A DNA stretch of 40,622 bases. It comes from Modestobacter caceresii. GTDB lineage: Bacteria; Actinomycetota; Actinomycetes; Mycobacteriales; Geodermatophilaceae. Location: NCBI RefSeq assembly GCF_000761485.1, contig NZ_JPMX01000050.1:1-40622 (forward strand). The letters are read 5' to 3'. The stretch's first letter is position 1. Each line of letters opens with the position of its first letter. Shown one piece after another: positions 32,751 to 40,622 of the stretch. Under the pieces are notes generated by a model. It made no database searches, was not told the origin of the DNA, and was given only the letters and a program-made list of their open reading frames with translations. The translations under genes and the position numbers were made by a program.

Positions 32751-32787
32751 CCGCGCGAGGACCCTCAGCGCCGAAAGGACCCACCTC

Positions 32788-34824
32788 ATGACGAACCCCG
32801 TGGTCAGTGACCTGCTCGCCCGCTCCAACCGGCTGGGCAAGGACCCGCGCAACACCAACTACGCCGGTGGCAACACCTCCGCAGCCGGCACCGAGACCGA
32901 CCCGGTGACCGGGCAGCCCGTCGAGCTGCTCTGGGTGAAGGGGTCCGGCGGCGACCTCGGCACCCTGACCGAGGGCGGCCTGGCCGTCCTCCGGCTGGAC
33001 CGGCTGCGCTCGCTGGTCGACGTCTACCCCGGCGTGGACCGCGAGGACGAGATGGTCGCCGCCTTCGACTACTGCCTGCACGGCCGGGGCGGCGCCGCGC
33101 CGTCCATCGACACCGCGATGCACGGCCTGGTCCGCGCCGCGCACGTCGACCACCTGCACCCGGACTCCGGCATCGCGCTGGCCACCGCGGCCGACGGCGA
33201 GGGGCTGACGGCCGAGTGCTTCGGCGACCGGGTGGTCTGGGTGCCGTGGCGCCGTCCCGGGTTCCAGCTCGGCCTCGACATCGCCGACATCGCGGAGAAG
33301 AACCCGCAGGCCATCGGGGCCGTCCTGGGCGGGCACGGCATCACCGCCTGGGCCGACACCAGTGAGCAGTGCGAGGCCAACTCGCTGGAGATCATCCGGA
33401 CGGCGGAGCGGTTCCTCGCCGAGCGCGGCCGCCCGCAGCCCTTCGGTGCGCCGCTGCCCGGGTACGAGGCGCTGCCGGAGGCGGAGCGCCGGGCGAGGGC
33501 GGCCGCGCTGCTGCCCGTCGTCCGCGGGCTGGCGAGCACCGACAAGCCGCAGGTCGGGCACTACACCGACTCCGACGTCGTGCTGGACTTCCTGGCGTCG
33601 GCCGAGCACCCGCGGCTGGCCGCACTGGGCACCTCCTGCCCCGACCACTTCCTGCGCACCAAGGTGCGCCCGCTGGTGGTCGACCTGCCGGTGTCCGCCC
33701 CGGTCGAGGACGTCGTCGCCCGACTCGAGGAGCTGCACGAGGCCTACCGCGCCGACTACGCCGCCTACTACGAGCGGCACGCGAGCCCGGACTCCCCGCC
33801 GATGCGCGGCGCGGACCCGGCGATCGTGCTGGTGCCCGGCGTCGGCATGTTCAGCTTCGGGGCGAACAAGCAGACCGCCCGGGTCGCCGGTGAGTTCTAC
33901 GTCAACGCGATCAACGTGATGCGCGGCGCCGAGTCGGTCTCCACCTACGCGCCGATCGACGAGAGCGAGAAGTTCCGGATCGAGTACTGGGCGCTGGAGG
34001 AGGCCAAGCTCGCTCGGATGCCGAAGCCCAAGCCGCTGGCCACTCGGGTCGCGCTGGTGACCGGCGCGGCGAGCGGGATCGGCAAGGCGATCGCCCAGCG
34101 GCTGGCCGCCGAGGGGGCCTGTGTCGTCGTCGCCGACCTGGATCTGGCCAAGGCCTCCGACGCCGCTGCGGAGATCGGCTCGTCCGACGTCGCGGTGGGC
34201 GTGGCGGCCGACGTCAGCGACGCCGAGGCGGTGGCCGCGGCGTTCCGGGCAGCCGTGCTCGCCTTCGGTGGGGTCGACCTGGTGGTCAACAACGCCGGGC
34301 TGTCGATCTCCAAGCCGCTGCTGGAGACCACGGAGCAGGACTGGGACCTGCAGCACGACGTGATGGCGAAGGGCTCGTTCCTGGTCTCCCGCGAGGCGGC
34401 CCGGATCATGATCGAGCAGGGGATGGGCGGCGACGTCGTCTACATCTCCAGCAAGAACGCCGTCTTCGCCGGCCCGAGCAACATCGCCTACTCCTCGACC
34501 AAGGCCGACCAGGCCCACCAGGTGCGGCTGCTGGCCGCCGAGCTCGGCGAGCACCAGATCCGGGTCAACGGCATCAACCCCGACGGCGTCGTCCGCGGGT
34601 CGGGGATCTTCGCCGGCGGCTGGGGCGCCAAGCGGGCCGCGGTCTACGGCGTCCCGGAGGAGGAGCTGGGCAAGTACTACGCCCAGCGCACCCTGCTCAA
34701 GCGCGAGGTGCTGCCCGACCACGTCGCCGACGCCGTCTTCGCGCTGACCGGTGGCGAGCTCACCCGGACGACCGGGCTGCACGTCCCGGTCGACTCCGGC
34801 GTCGCCGCCGCCTTCCTCCGGTGA
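32788..34824 (+). CDS. rhaEW: Bifunctional rhamnulose-1-phosphate aldolase / lactaldehyde dehydrogenase
   Basis: A 678-residue fusion. Residues ~1-400 are a class II aldolase-like domain with zinc-ligand candidates HVDHLHPDS near 114 and GGHGITAW near 180. Residues ~415-678 are a short-chain dehydrogenase with NAD motif VTGAASGIGKAIA near 425, NNAG near 503 and Y-x3-K in YSSTKAD near 568. This architecture is that of RhaEW (YuxG) of Bacillus: cleavage of L-rhamnulose-1-phosphate to DHAP and L-lactaldehyde, then oxidation of lactaldehyde to lactate. ATG at 32788 has AAAGGA upstream. A full-length paralogue lies at 37419-39464. Confidence 0.9.
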   Translation: MTNPVVSDLLARSNRLGKDPRNTNYAGGNTSAAGTETDPVTGQPVELLWVKGSGGDLGTLTEGGLAVLRLDRLRSLVDVYPGVDREDEMVAAFDYCLHGRGGAAPSIDTAMHGLVRAAHVDHLHPDSGIALATAADGEGLTAECFGDRVVWVPWRRPGFQLGLDIADIAEKNPQAIGAVLGGHGITAWADTSEQCEANSLEIIRTAERFLAERGRPQPFGAPLPGYEALPEAERRARAAALLPVVRGLASTDKPQVGHYTDSDVVLDFLASAEHPRLAALGTSCPDHFLRTKVRPLVVDLPVSAPVEDVVARLEELHEAYRADYAAYYERHASPDSPPMRGADPAIVLVPGVGMFSFGANKQTARVAGEFYVNAINVMRGAESVSTYAPIDESEKFRIEYWALEEAKLARMPKPKPLATRVALVTGAASGIGKAIAQRLAAEGACVVVADLDLAKASDAAAEIGSSDVAVGVAADVSDAEAVAAAFRAAVLAFGGVDLVVNNAGLSISKPLLETTEQDWDLQHDVMAKGSFLVSREAARIMIEQGMGGDVVYISSKNAVFAGPSNIAYSSTKADQAHQVRLLAAELGEHQIRVNGINPDGVVRGSGIFAGGWGAKRAAVYGVPEEELGKYYAQRTLLKREVLPDHVADAVFALTGGELTRTTGLHVPVDSGVAAAFLR

Positions 34825-34830
34825 CTCCGC

Positions 34831-34856
34831 ACCACCAAAATGGCCATTTTGGTGGT
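34831..34856. repeat. 26-bp perfect palindrome between the aldolase gene and rhaB
   Basis: ACCACCAAAATGG followed immediately by CCATTTTGGTGGT, an exact inverted repeat without a loop. It is AT-rich in the centre, unlike its surroundings. It begins 6 nt after the aldolase stop and ends 14 nt before the rhaB start. It may be an operator, an mRNA hairpin limiting read-through, or a dispersed repeat. Confidence 0.85.
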
Positions 34857-34870
34857 CATGGGGGGCGGGA

Positions 34871-36337
34871 GTGAGGCTGGCGGCGGTGGACCTGGGGGCC
34901 TCCAGTGGGCGGGTGATGGTCGGGCGGGTGGGTCCGGGCCGACTGGAGCTGCACGAGGTCAACCGGTTCGCCAACCGGCCGGTCCGGGTCGCCGGCACGC
35001 TGCACTGGGACGTGCTGGCGCTCTACGCCGGGGTGCTCGACGGCCTGCGGGCCGCCGGCCGGGACGTCGGGCCGCTGGACGGCGTCGGCATCGACAGCTG
35101 GGCGGTCGACGTCGGGCTGCTCGACGCCGACGGCGCGCTGCTGGGCAACCCGGTGCACTACCGGGACGCCCGGCACGCCACCGCCGTCCCCGGGGTGCAC
35201 GAACTGGTGTCACCGGCCGACCTCTACCGGGTCAACGGCCTGCAGCACCTGCCGTTCAACACGGTCTTCCAGCTCGCGGCGATGCGGCAGCTGGCCGGGT
35301 TCGGACTGGCCCGGCACGCGCTGCTGGTCCCCGACCTGCTGGCGTACTGGCTCACCGGGGCCGTCGGGGCCGAGCTCACCAACGCGTCCACCACCGGGCT
35401 GCTGGACGCCACCACCCGGCAGTGGTCGACCGACCTCGTCGACCGGCTCCGCCTCCCGCACGAGCTGTTCCCGCCGTTGCGGCAACCCGGGGACCGGCTC
35501 GGCGAGCTCACCGCTGACGTGCTCGCCGAGACCGGGCTGACCGGGCCGGTGCCGGTGACGGCGGTGGGCTCGCACGACACCGCCTCCGCGGTGGTCGGGG
35601 TGCCGGCGGAGTCCGAGCGCTTCGCCTACGTCTCCTGCGGCACCTGGTCGCTGGTCGGTGTGGAGCTGCCCGACCCGGTGCTCACCGAGGCCAGCCGGGA
35701 AGCGGGGTTCACCAACGAGCTCGGGGTGGACGGAACGGTCCGTTACCTGCGCAACGTGATGGGGCTGTGGCTGCTGCAGGAGTCGTTGCGCACCTGGCAG
35801 TCGGCCGGCCTGCCGGCCGACCTCACCGAACTGCTGCACGCCGCGGCCCGGGAGCCGGCCTTCGGCGCGGTCGTCGACTGCGACGACGACCGCTTCCTGC
35901 CGCCCGGTGACATGCCGGCCCGGATCGCGGAGGTCTGCCGGGAGACCGGGCAGACGCCGCCGCAGAGCCAGGCCGCCACCGTCCGCTGCATCCTGGACAG
36001 CCTGGCGCTGGCCTACCGGCGCACGGTGCGCCAGGCGGCCGAGCTCTCCGGGCGGTCGGTGGACGTCGTCCACCTGGTCGGCGGTGGCGCTCGCAACACG
36101 CTGCTCTGCCAGCTCACCGCCGACGCCTGCGGACTGCCGGTGCTGGCCGGCCCGGTCGAGGCGGCGGCGCTGGGCAACGTGCTGGTCCAGGCCCGCGCCG
36201 GGGGTGCGCTCAGCGGGGGGCTCGCCGAGCTCCGGACGCTGCTGCGGGCCACCCAGCAGGTCGTCCGGCACGACCCCACCCCGTGCCAGGAGGCCGCGTG
36301 GCAGGCCGCGGAGGACCGGGTCCGGCGCACCCGCTGA
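34871..36337 (+). CDS. rhaB: L-rhamnulokinase
   Basis: A 488-residue FGGY-family kinase that phosphorylates L-rhamnulose at O1. The N-terminal ATPase motif is AAVDLGASSGRVMVGRV, then DGVGIDSWAVDVGLLD near 75 and HDTASAVVGVPA near 235. CGTWSLVGVEL near 256 and VVHLVGGGARNTLLCQLTADA near 397 complete the RhaB pattern. GTG at 34871 is used because earlier codons in this frame translate the palindrome. Last gene of the rha operon. Confidence 0.93.
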   Translation: MRLAAVDLGASSGRVMVGRVGPGRLELHEVNRFANRPVRVAGTLHWDVLALYAGVLDGLRAAGRDVGPLDGVGIDSWAVDVGLLDADGALLGNPVHYRDARHATAVPGVHELVSPADLYRVNGLQHLPFNTVFQLAAMRQLAGFGLARHALLVPDLLAYWLTGAVGAELTNASTTGLLDATTRQWSTDLVDRLRLPHELFPPLRQPGDRLGELTADVLAETGLTGPVPVTAVGSHDTASAVVGVPAESERFAYVSCGTWSLVGVELPDPVLTEASREAGFTNELGVDGTVRYLRNVMGLWLLQESLRTWQSAGLPADLTELLHAAAREPAFGAVVDCDDDRFLPPGDMPARIAEVCRETGQTPPQSQAATVRCILDSLALAYRRTVRQAAELSGRSVDVVHLVGGGARNTLLCQLTADACGLPVLAGPVEAAALGNVLVQARAGGALSGGLAELRTLLRATQQVVRHDPTPCQEAAWQAAEDRVRRTR

Positions 36338-36367
36338 GCGCGGCCGGGAGTCCCGTCAGGAGCCCCG

Positions 36368-36402
36368 CCAGGGAGCCCGGCCCGGCGACCGGGCTCCCCT
36401 GG
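36368..36402. terminator. Terminator hairpin between convergent sugar operons
   Basis: GGGAGCCCGG (36371-36380) pairs with CCGGGCTCCC (36389-36398); the stem extends to CCA/TGG with one bulged base. It lies 30 nt after rhaB and just before the end of the leftward epimerase gene, so it can stop both operons. Confidence 0.65.
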
Positions 36403-36412
36403 GGTCAGCGCC

Positions 36413-37300
36413 TCAGCCCGGTGCGCCCCGCCGCGCCGCCGCCCCGGCCAGCCCGGCCTTGGTGAACGCCAGGGCGTCGCGGGCCAGGGCGTGGTTGTCC
36501 GTCCACAGGTTGCGCCAGATCGCCAGGTCGTTGGAGAGCGTGCGGTGCACGACCTCCGAGGAGAACGACTCGAACGTCACGATGCCGTCGTAGCCGACCT
36601 CGTCCAGGGCGCCGAAGAACTCCGCCCAGGGGATCGAGCCGGTGCCCAGGGCCCCGCGGTGGGACTCCCCGACGTGCACGTAGCCGAGTCGCCCCGCCGC
36701 TGCGGCCGCCCGCACCGCCTCGGTGAACGAGTGCTCTTCGATGTTCATGTGGTACGTGTCGAGGTGGGCCATGACGTTGGGCCGGTCCACCGCGGCGATG
36801 AAGTCCAGCGTCTGCTGCGTGGTGTTGAGGACGTTGGTCTCGTACCGGTTGCAGAACTCCAGCGCGAGGGTGATCCCCGACGCGGCGGCCTTGTCCGCCA
36901 GCCAGGCGATCGCCTCCTGGGAGTTCGCCCGGCCGCGCTCGGTCGCCGGGGCGTCGTACTTGCCCAGCTTGGAGTAGAGCACCCCGCACAGCGTCGTCCC
37001 GCCGCTGTCCCGCAGCACTCCGAGGGCGGTGGCCAGCCGCTCCCGGCCACGGGCCACCGTGTCGGGGTCCTCGCTGGACACGTCGGTGTCCGCGCCCAGC
37101 CCGAGGGAGGCGCTGACCTGCAGGCCGTGCTCTTGCAGCAGCCGCGCCGTCAGGTCGGCGTCGTACCCGGTCGGGTCGATCGGGGCGATCTCGATCAGGT
37201 CGTACCCGGCCTCGGCGCTGGCGGCGACGGCCCGGCGGGCCTCCTCCGGGGACCAGCCCCCGGTCCAGACCAGGGCGTGGACACCGTGGGTGACAGGCAT
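36413..37300 (-). CDS. Ketose 3-epimerase-like TIM-barrel protein
   Basis: A 295-residue member of the sugar phosphate isomerase/epimerase (AP_endonuc_2) family, most like D-tagatose/L-ribulose 3-epimerases. Candidate metal ligands are in family order: Glu in LALEFCNRYE near 147, Asp in AHLDTYHMN near 180, HVGESHR near 209 (the H-x2-E-x2-R motif) and Glu in TFESF near 241. It would invert C3 of a free ketose. ATG at 37300 has AAGGAG upstream. It ends the leftward cluster kinase - aldolase/dehydrogenase - epimerase, but is separated from the aldolase gene by a terminator-like hairpin. Confidence 0.85.
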   Translation of the reverse strand: MPVTHGVHALVWTGGWSPEEARRAVAASAEAGYDLIEIAPIDPTGYDADLTARLLQEHGLQVSASLGLGADTDVSSEDPDTVARGRERLATALGVLRDSGGTTLCGVLYSKLGKYDAPATERGRANSQEAIAWLADKAAASGITLALEFCNRYETNVLNTTQQTLDFIAAVDRPNVMAHLDTYHMNIEEHSFTEAVRAAAAAGRLGYVHVGESHRGALGTGSIPWAEFFGALDEVGYDGIVTFESFSSEVVHRTLSNDLAIWRNLWTDNHALARDALAFTKAGLAGAAARRGAPG

Positions 37301-37360
37301 GGGACTCCTTCCTCGTGCCCCGGGACCGGGGCGTGCGACAGGTGGTGCGTGAGCTCGTCC

Positions 37361-37390
37361 AGGTCAGGTCAGGTCAGGCGAGGTCAGGAG
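37361..37390. repeat. Short tandem repeat, AGGTC-type pentamers
   Basis: Six consecutive 5-nt units: AGGTC three times, AGGCG, AGGTC, AGGAG. They lie in the 118-bp gap between the aldolase gene and the epimerase gene and may vary in number between strains. Confidence 0.6.
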
Positions 37391-37416
37391 CCCGGCCCGG
37401 GGGCCGGGCTCCTGAC
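37383..37416 (-). terminator. Perfect 15-bp hairpin after the second aldolase/dehydrogenase gene
   Basis: Arms 37383-37397 and 37402-37416 are exact reverse complements with a CGGG tetraloop, directly after the stop of the leftward gene (37419). It would terminate or attenuate transcription before the epimerase gene. Confidence 0.75.
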
Positions 37417-37418
37417 GG

Positions 37419-39464
37419 TCAGCGCAGGAACGCGGCGGCCACCCCGGAGTCGACCGGGATGAGCAGGCCGGTGGTCACCGCGAGGGTGCCGTTGGTGAGC
37501 GCGAGGACGGCGCCGGCCACGTGCTCGGGGAGGACCTCCTCCTTGAGCACGGTCCGCTGGGCGTAGTACTTGCCCAGGTCCTCCTCCTCGACGCCGTAGG
37601 TCTTCGCCCGGGAGGCGCCCCAGCCGCCGGCGAAGATCCCCGACCCGCGGACCACGCCGTCGGGGTTGATGCCGTTGACCCGGATGCCGTCCTCGCCCAG
37701 CTCGGTGGCCAGCAGCCGCACCATGTGCGCCTGCGCGGCCTTGGCCGAGGAGTACGCCAGGTTGTTCGGTCCGGCGAAGACCGCGTTCTTCGAGCAGATG
37801 TTGACCACGTCGCCGCCCAGCCCCTGGCCGCGGAGCACCCGGGCCGCGGCCTGGGTGACCACGAAGCTCCCCCGGGTCATCACCGCGAACTGGGCGTCCC
37901 AGTCGCCGAGGGTGGTGTCCTCGAGGGAGCCCGGCTTCACGAACCCGGCGTTGTTCACCACGATGTCGAGGCCGCCCAGCCGGAGCACCGCCTCCTGCAC
38001 CGCCGCGGCGACCGCAGCGGGGTCGGAGACGTCCATCCGCACCGCGACGGCCCGGTCCGGGCCGCCGAGCTCGGTGGCGACCTCCTGGCTCTTGGCCAGG
38101 TCCAGGTCGGCGATGACGACGTCGGCACCGTGCTCGTGCAGCAGCCGGGCGGTGGCCAGGCCGATCCCGGAGGCGCCGCCGGTCACCAGCGCGACCCGGC
38201 CGGACAGTGCCTTCGGCTTCGGCCGGCGCTTGAGCTTGTCCTCCTCCAGCTGCCAGTACTCGACGGCGAACTTCTCCGCCTCGCTGATCGGGGCGTAGGA
38301 GGACACGCCCTCCGCGCCGCGCATCACGTTGATCGCGTTGACGTAGTACTCCCCCGCCACCCGGGCGGTCTGGTGGTCGGCGCCGAAGGAGAACATGCCG
38401 ACGCCGGGCACCAGCACGATCGCCGGGGCCGAGCCCCGCATCGCCGGGGACCCGGGGGTCGCGTGCCGGGAGTAGTAGGCGCTGTACTCCGCCTGGTACT
38501 CCGCCAGCAGCTCGGCCAGCCGGGCGTCGACGTCCGCCAGCGGCGCGTCGACCGGGACGTCGAGCACCATCGGCCGGATCTTGGTGCGCAGGAAGTGGTC
38601 GGGGCAGGAGGTGCCCAGCGCCACCAGCTCGGCGAGCTTCTCCCGGGACAGGAAGTCCAGGACGACGTCGGAGTCGGTGAAGTGCCCCACCTGCCGGCTG
38701 CTCGCCGAGGCGACCCGGCGCAGGGACGGGAACAGCTCGGCGGCTCGGGCCCGCCGCTGTGCCTCGGGCAGCGCGACCCGGTCGGCCACCACCGCGCCGA
38801 ACGGCTCGGGCACTGACCGGCGGGCCAGGAACTCGGCCGCCTCGTCGATGATCCGCAGCGCCCGCTCCTGCGCCTCTGCCGAGGTGGCACCCCAGCTGGT
38901 CAGCCCGTGCCCGCCGAGCACGGCGCCGATCACGGTCGGGTCCTGGGCGAGCTGCGACACCTGCCGGCCGAGCTCCCACCCGGGCCGCTTCCACGGCACC
39001 CAGGCCACGGCGCCGCCCCACAGCTCCTGGACCAGGGCGGGCCCGTCCGCGGCGCAGGCCAGGGCGGTCACCGAGTCCGGGTGCAGGTGGTCGACGTGCG
39101 GGCAGTCGACCAGGCCGTGCATGGGGGTGTCGATCGACGGGGTCGCCCCGCCGGTGCCGAACGCGGCGTGCGGGAAGAGGCCGACCATCTCGTCCTCGTG
39201 CTCGACGCCGCGGTAGACGTCGTCCAGGGCCAGGAAGGGCTCCCGCTGCAGGACGGCGAGCCCTTCCGCGCGCAGGGTGCCCAGGTCGCCGCCGGAGCCC
39301 TTCACGTAGACCAGCTCGACGTCCTTGCCGGTGGCCGGGCTGGGGACCGTGACCTTGACCGACGTGTTGCCGCCGCCGTAGTTGGTGACGGTGGGGTCGC
39401 TGCCGTAGCGGTGCGACCGGGCGAGCAGCTCGCGGACGCCCTCGGGCAGGTCGGTGTCGCTCAT
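37419..39464 (-). CDS. Bifunctional aldolase / short-chain dehydrogenase (RhaEW paralogue)
   Basis: A 681-residue protein with the same two-domain layout as the gene at 32788: class II aldolase (HVDHLHPDS near 115, GGHGLTSW near 180) and short-chain dehydrogenase (VTGGASGIGLATA near 428, NNAG near 508, YSSAKAAQ near 573). Long blocks are identical or nearly so (GTSCPDHFLRTK, NVMRGAE, GINPDGVVRGSGIFAGGWGA), others differ, so this is an old duplication with likely different sugar specificity. ATG at 39464 starts at the point where homology begins; codons upstream in frame overlap the kinase gene. It lies between an epimerase and an FGGY kinase gene. Confidence 0.9.
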   Translation of the reverse strand: MSDTDLPEGVRELLARSHRYGSDPTVTNYGGGNTSVKVTVPSPATGKDVELVYVKGSGGDLGTLRAEGLAVLQREPFLALDDVYRGVEHEDEMVGLFPHAAFGTGGATPSIDTPMHGLVDCPHVDHLHPDSVTALACAADGPALVQELWGGAVAWVPWKRPGWELGRQVSQLAQDPTVIGAVLGGHGLTSWGATSAEAQERALRIIDEAAEFLARRSVPEPFGAVVADRVALPEAQRRARAAELFPSLRRVASASSRQVGHFTDSDVVLDFLSREKLAELVALGTSCPDHFLRTKIRPMVLDVPVDAPLADVDARLAELLAEYQAEYSAYYSRHATPGSPAMRGSAPAIVLVPGVGMFSFGADHQTARVAGEYYVNAINVMRGAEGVSSYAPISEAEKFAVEYWQLEEDKLKRRPKPKALSGRVALVTGGASGIGLATARLLHEHGADVVIADLDLAKSQEVATELGGPDRAVAVRMDVSDPAAVAAAVQEAVLRLGGLDIVVNNAGFVKPGSLEDTTLGDWDAQFAVMTRGSFVVTQAAARVLRGQGLGGDVVNICSKNAVFAGPNNLAYSSAKAAQAHMVRLLATELGEDGIRVNGINPDGVVRGSGIFAGGWGASRAKTYGVEEEDLGKYYAQRTVLKEEVLPEHVAGAVLALTNGTLAVTTGLLIPVDSGVAAAFLR

Positions 39465-39519
39465 GGGACGGGGTCTCCGTTCTGGCAGCCGGGCTGCCGT
39501 TGGTGCTGATCGGGGGTGG

Positions 39520-40622
39520 TCATGCCGCGCCGGCGGCGGGCAGGAGGGCGCGGCGGCGGAGCTCGGCCAGGAACCGCTGGTAGCCCTCCTCCAGTTGCGG
39601 CACCTCGGCCGGGTCGGGGTCGACGACCAGGTCGGGGTGGACGGCGCGGGCGACGACCTCGGCCAGCAGGTCACCGAGGTCCTCGATTCGCGTGGTCGCC
39701 GTCCAGCCGGTCGCGGCCAGCAGCGCGGCGCCGACGCCGCTGCTGGGGTCGCGGGGCCGGGCCACCGGGCGGGCCAGGGTGCTGGCGCGGACCTGCAGCC
39801 AGGGGAGGGAGCGGCTGCCGCCGCCGGCCACCCGGTGGTCGGTCGAGGGCACGCCCAGCTCGGCGAGCCGGTCCAGGCCCAGCCGCTCGACGAAGGCCAC
39901 CCCGTCCAGCTCCGCGCGGTGGCGCTGCGCGGGCGATGGCGGAGGTCCCGGCGGTCGCCGGGGGTCGACGAGGAAGCCGGTCGTGTCGGGGTCGGCGAAG
40001 GGGAAGCGCTCGCCGGTGCGCGGCGGCGGGGGCAGCGGGTAGGCGATCAGCGGGGAGGGGCCGGTGGCGAGGGCGGCGGCGTCCAGGGCGGGCAGGTCAC
40101 CGGTCGCGGTCAGCACCCCGGCGCCGGAGTTGGAGGCGCCGCCGGGCCACCAGCGGCCGCCGGGAGCCAGGTGCGAGTAGACCGGGCCGGCGTCGATCCG
40201 GTGGTCGCTGACGCCCTTGAGCACCAGGGTGGTGCCGAGCACGCCCATCGTCTGGCCGGGGCGCACCGCACCGGCGGCGACCTGCGCGGTGCAGCCGTCG
40301 GTCATGCCGGCGACCACGACCCCCCCGGGGGGCAGCCCGAGCCCGGCGGCGACGTCGGGCAGCACGGTGCCGACCACCGTTCCCGGGTGGACCAGGGGAG
40401 GCAGCGTGCCGGCCGGGACGCCGCCGTCCGCGAGCAGCTCCGGCCAGCGGGCGGCGGCCGGGTCGATGCCGGCCTTGAGGGCGTGGGAGGTGTCGCTGAC
40501 CAGCTGCCCGGTCAGCGCGGCGACCACGACGTCGGCGCTGTGCAGGTAGTGCCGGCCCGGGGCGGGCGCTGTGTCCGGCTGGCCGGCGAGCCACAGCAGC
40601 CGGCCGACCGTGCCGGCCGAGC
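39520..40622 (-). CDS. FGGY-family carbohydrate kinase, N-terminus cut by window end
   Basis: 366 residues are visible, from SAGTVGRLLWLAGQP at the window edge to the stop at 39520. The frame stays open to the right edge, so the start and the N-terminal ATPase motif are outside. VVAGMTDGCTAQVAAGAV, GVLGTTLVLKGVS and WWPGGASNSGAGVL resemble the D-ribulokinase/AtXK-1 branch of the FGGY kinases more than the rhamnulokinase branch; this comparison is from memory. VAGGGSRSLPWLQVRA near the end is the usual FGGY_C loop. It is the first of the leftward sugar cluster and would phosphorylate the ketose used by the aldolase. Confidence 0.85.
   Translation of the reverse strand, partial: SAGTVGRLLWLAGQPDTAPAPGRHYLHSADVVVAALTGQLVSDTSHALKAGIDPAAARWPELLADGGVPAGTLPPLVHPGTVVGTVLPDVAAGLGLPPGGVVVAGMTDGCTAQVAAGAVRPGQTMGVLGTTLVLKGVSDHRIDAGPVYSHLAPGGRWWPGGASNSGAGVLTATGDLPALDAAALATGPSPLIAYPLPPPPRTGERFPFADPDTTGFLVDPRRPPGPPPSPAQRHRAELDGVAFVERLGLDRLAELGVPSTDHRVAGGGSRSLPWLQVRASTLARPVARPRDPSSGVGAALLAATGWTATTRIEDLGDLLAEVVARAVHPDLVVDPDPAEVPQLEEGYQRFLAELRRRALLPAAGAA

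Noticed and set aside
32008-34998. Open minus-strand frame of 996 codons
   Set aside because: Antisense to rhaI and the aldolase gene, with low-complexity composition and no recognisable motif.
37361-37390. CRISPR-like array
   Set aside because: Units are 5 nt without spacers; it is a simple tandem repeat.

Overview
The window is very GC-rich, uses many GTG starts, and has the gene content of a motile, aerobic actinobacterium. The protein sequences look most like Geodermatophilaceae (Blastococcus, Geodermatophilus or Modestobacter); this placement is inference from recalled sequence style, not from a search. I see no rRNA, tRNA, CRISPR array, insertion sequence or prophage.

Layout. (1) 1-4969, plus strand: the tail of a methyl-accepting chemotaxis protein, a strong hairpin terminator, an unknown gene, then a tightly overlapped chemotaxis operon cheB-cheR-cheY-cheX-cheY-cheX-like. 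A motility-sigma (FliA/WhiG type) promoter candidate lies in front of cheB. (2) 5061-8199, minus strand: a TVP38-type membrane protein, an AAA ATPase with a consensus LexA box upstream, and an alpha/beta hydrolase. (3) 8426-14393, plus strand: a small holin-fold membrane protein, the giant NAD-dependent glutamate dehydrogenase and a PGPGW membrane protein. (4) 14463-19632: amidase, yaaA, a PP2C phosphatase, a broken spore-photoproduct-lyase-like gene and two tandem paralogous small membrane proteins. (5) 19977-23417, plus strand: a persulfide/sulfide detoxification operon with a CstR-like repressor, persulfide dioxygenase-rhodanese fusion, small Cys-rich protein, rhodanese-membrane protein and TauE/SafE exporter. 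(6) 23419-27706: exonuclease III, acyl-ACP desaturase, LytR-CpsA-Psr protein. (7) 27074-36337: a rhamnose-to-pyruvate locus. lutABC and a LacI-type regulator (apparently with a CTG start) run leftwards; rhaM-rhaI-aldolase/dehydrogenase-rhaB run rightwards, from a shared control region with a LacI-type palindrome. (8) 36413-40622, minus strand: a second sugar cluster with a ketose 3-epimerase-like protein, a paralogue of the aldolase/dehydrogenase, and an FGGY kinase cut by the window end.

How the genes fit together. Rhamnose is epimerised (RhaM), isomerised (RhaI), phosphorylated (RhaB), cleaved to DHAP and L-lactaldehyde and oxidised to lactate (fusion enzyme); LutABC next door can take lactate to pyruvate. 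In the sulfur operon, persulfide would be oxidised to sulfite and exported by TauE/SafE, with rhodaneses moving sulfane sulfur, under a thiol-sensing CsoR-family repressor whose operator sits in the spacer of an apparently leaderless promoter.

Best second-look items: the persulfide operon with its regulator lacking the copper-binding His; the combined rhamnose-lactate locus; the LexA box before the AAA ATPase; the lyase that lost its radical-SAM cysteines; three CACGTGGAAC sites resembling parS; and a 26-bp perfect palindrome before rhaB.
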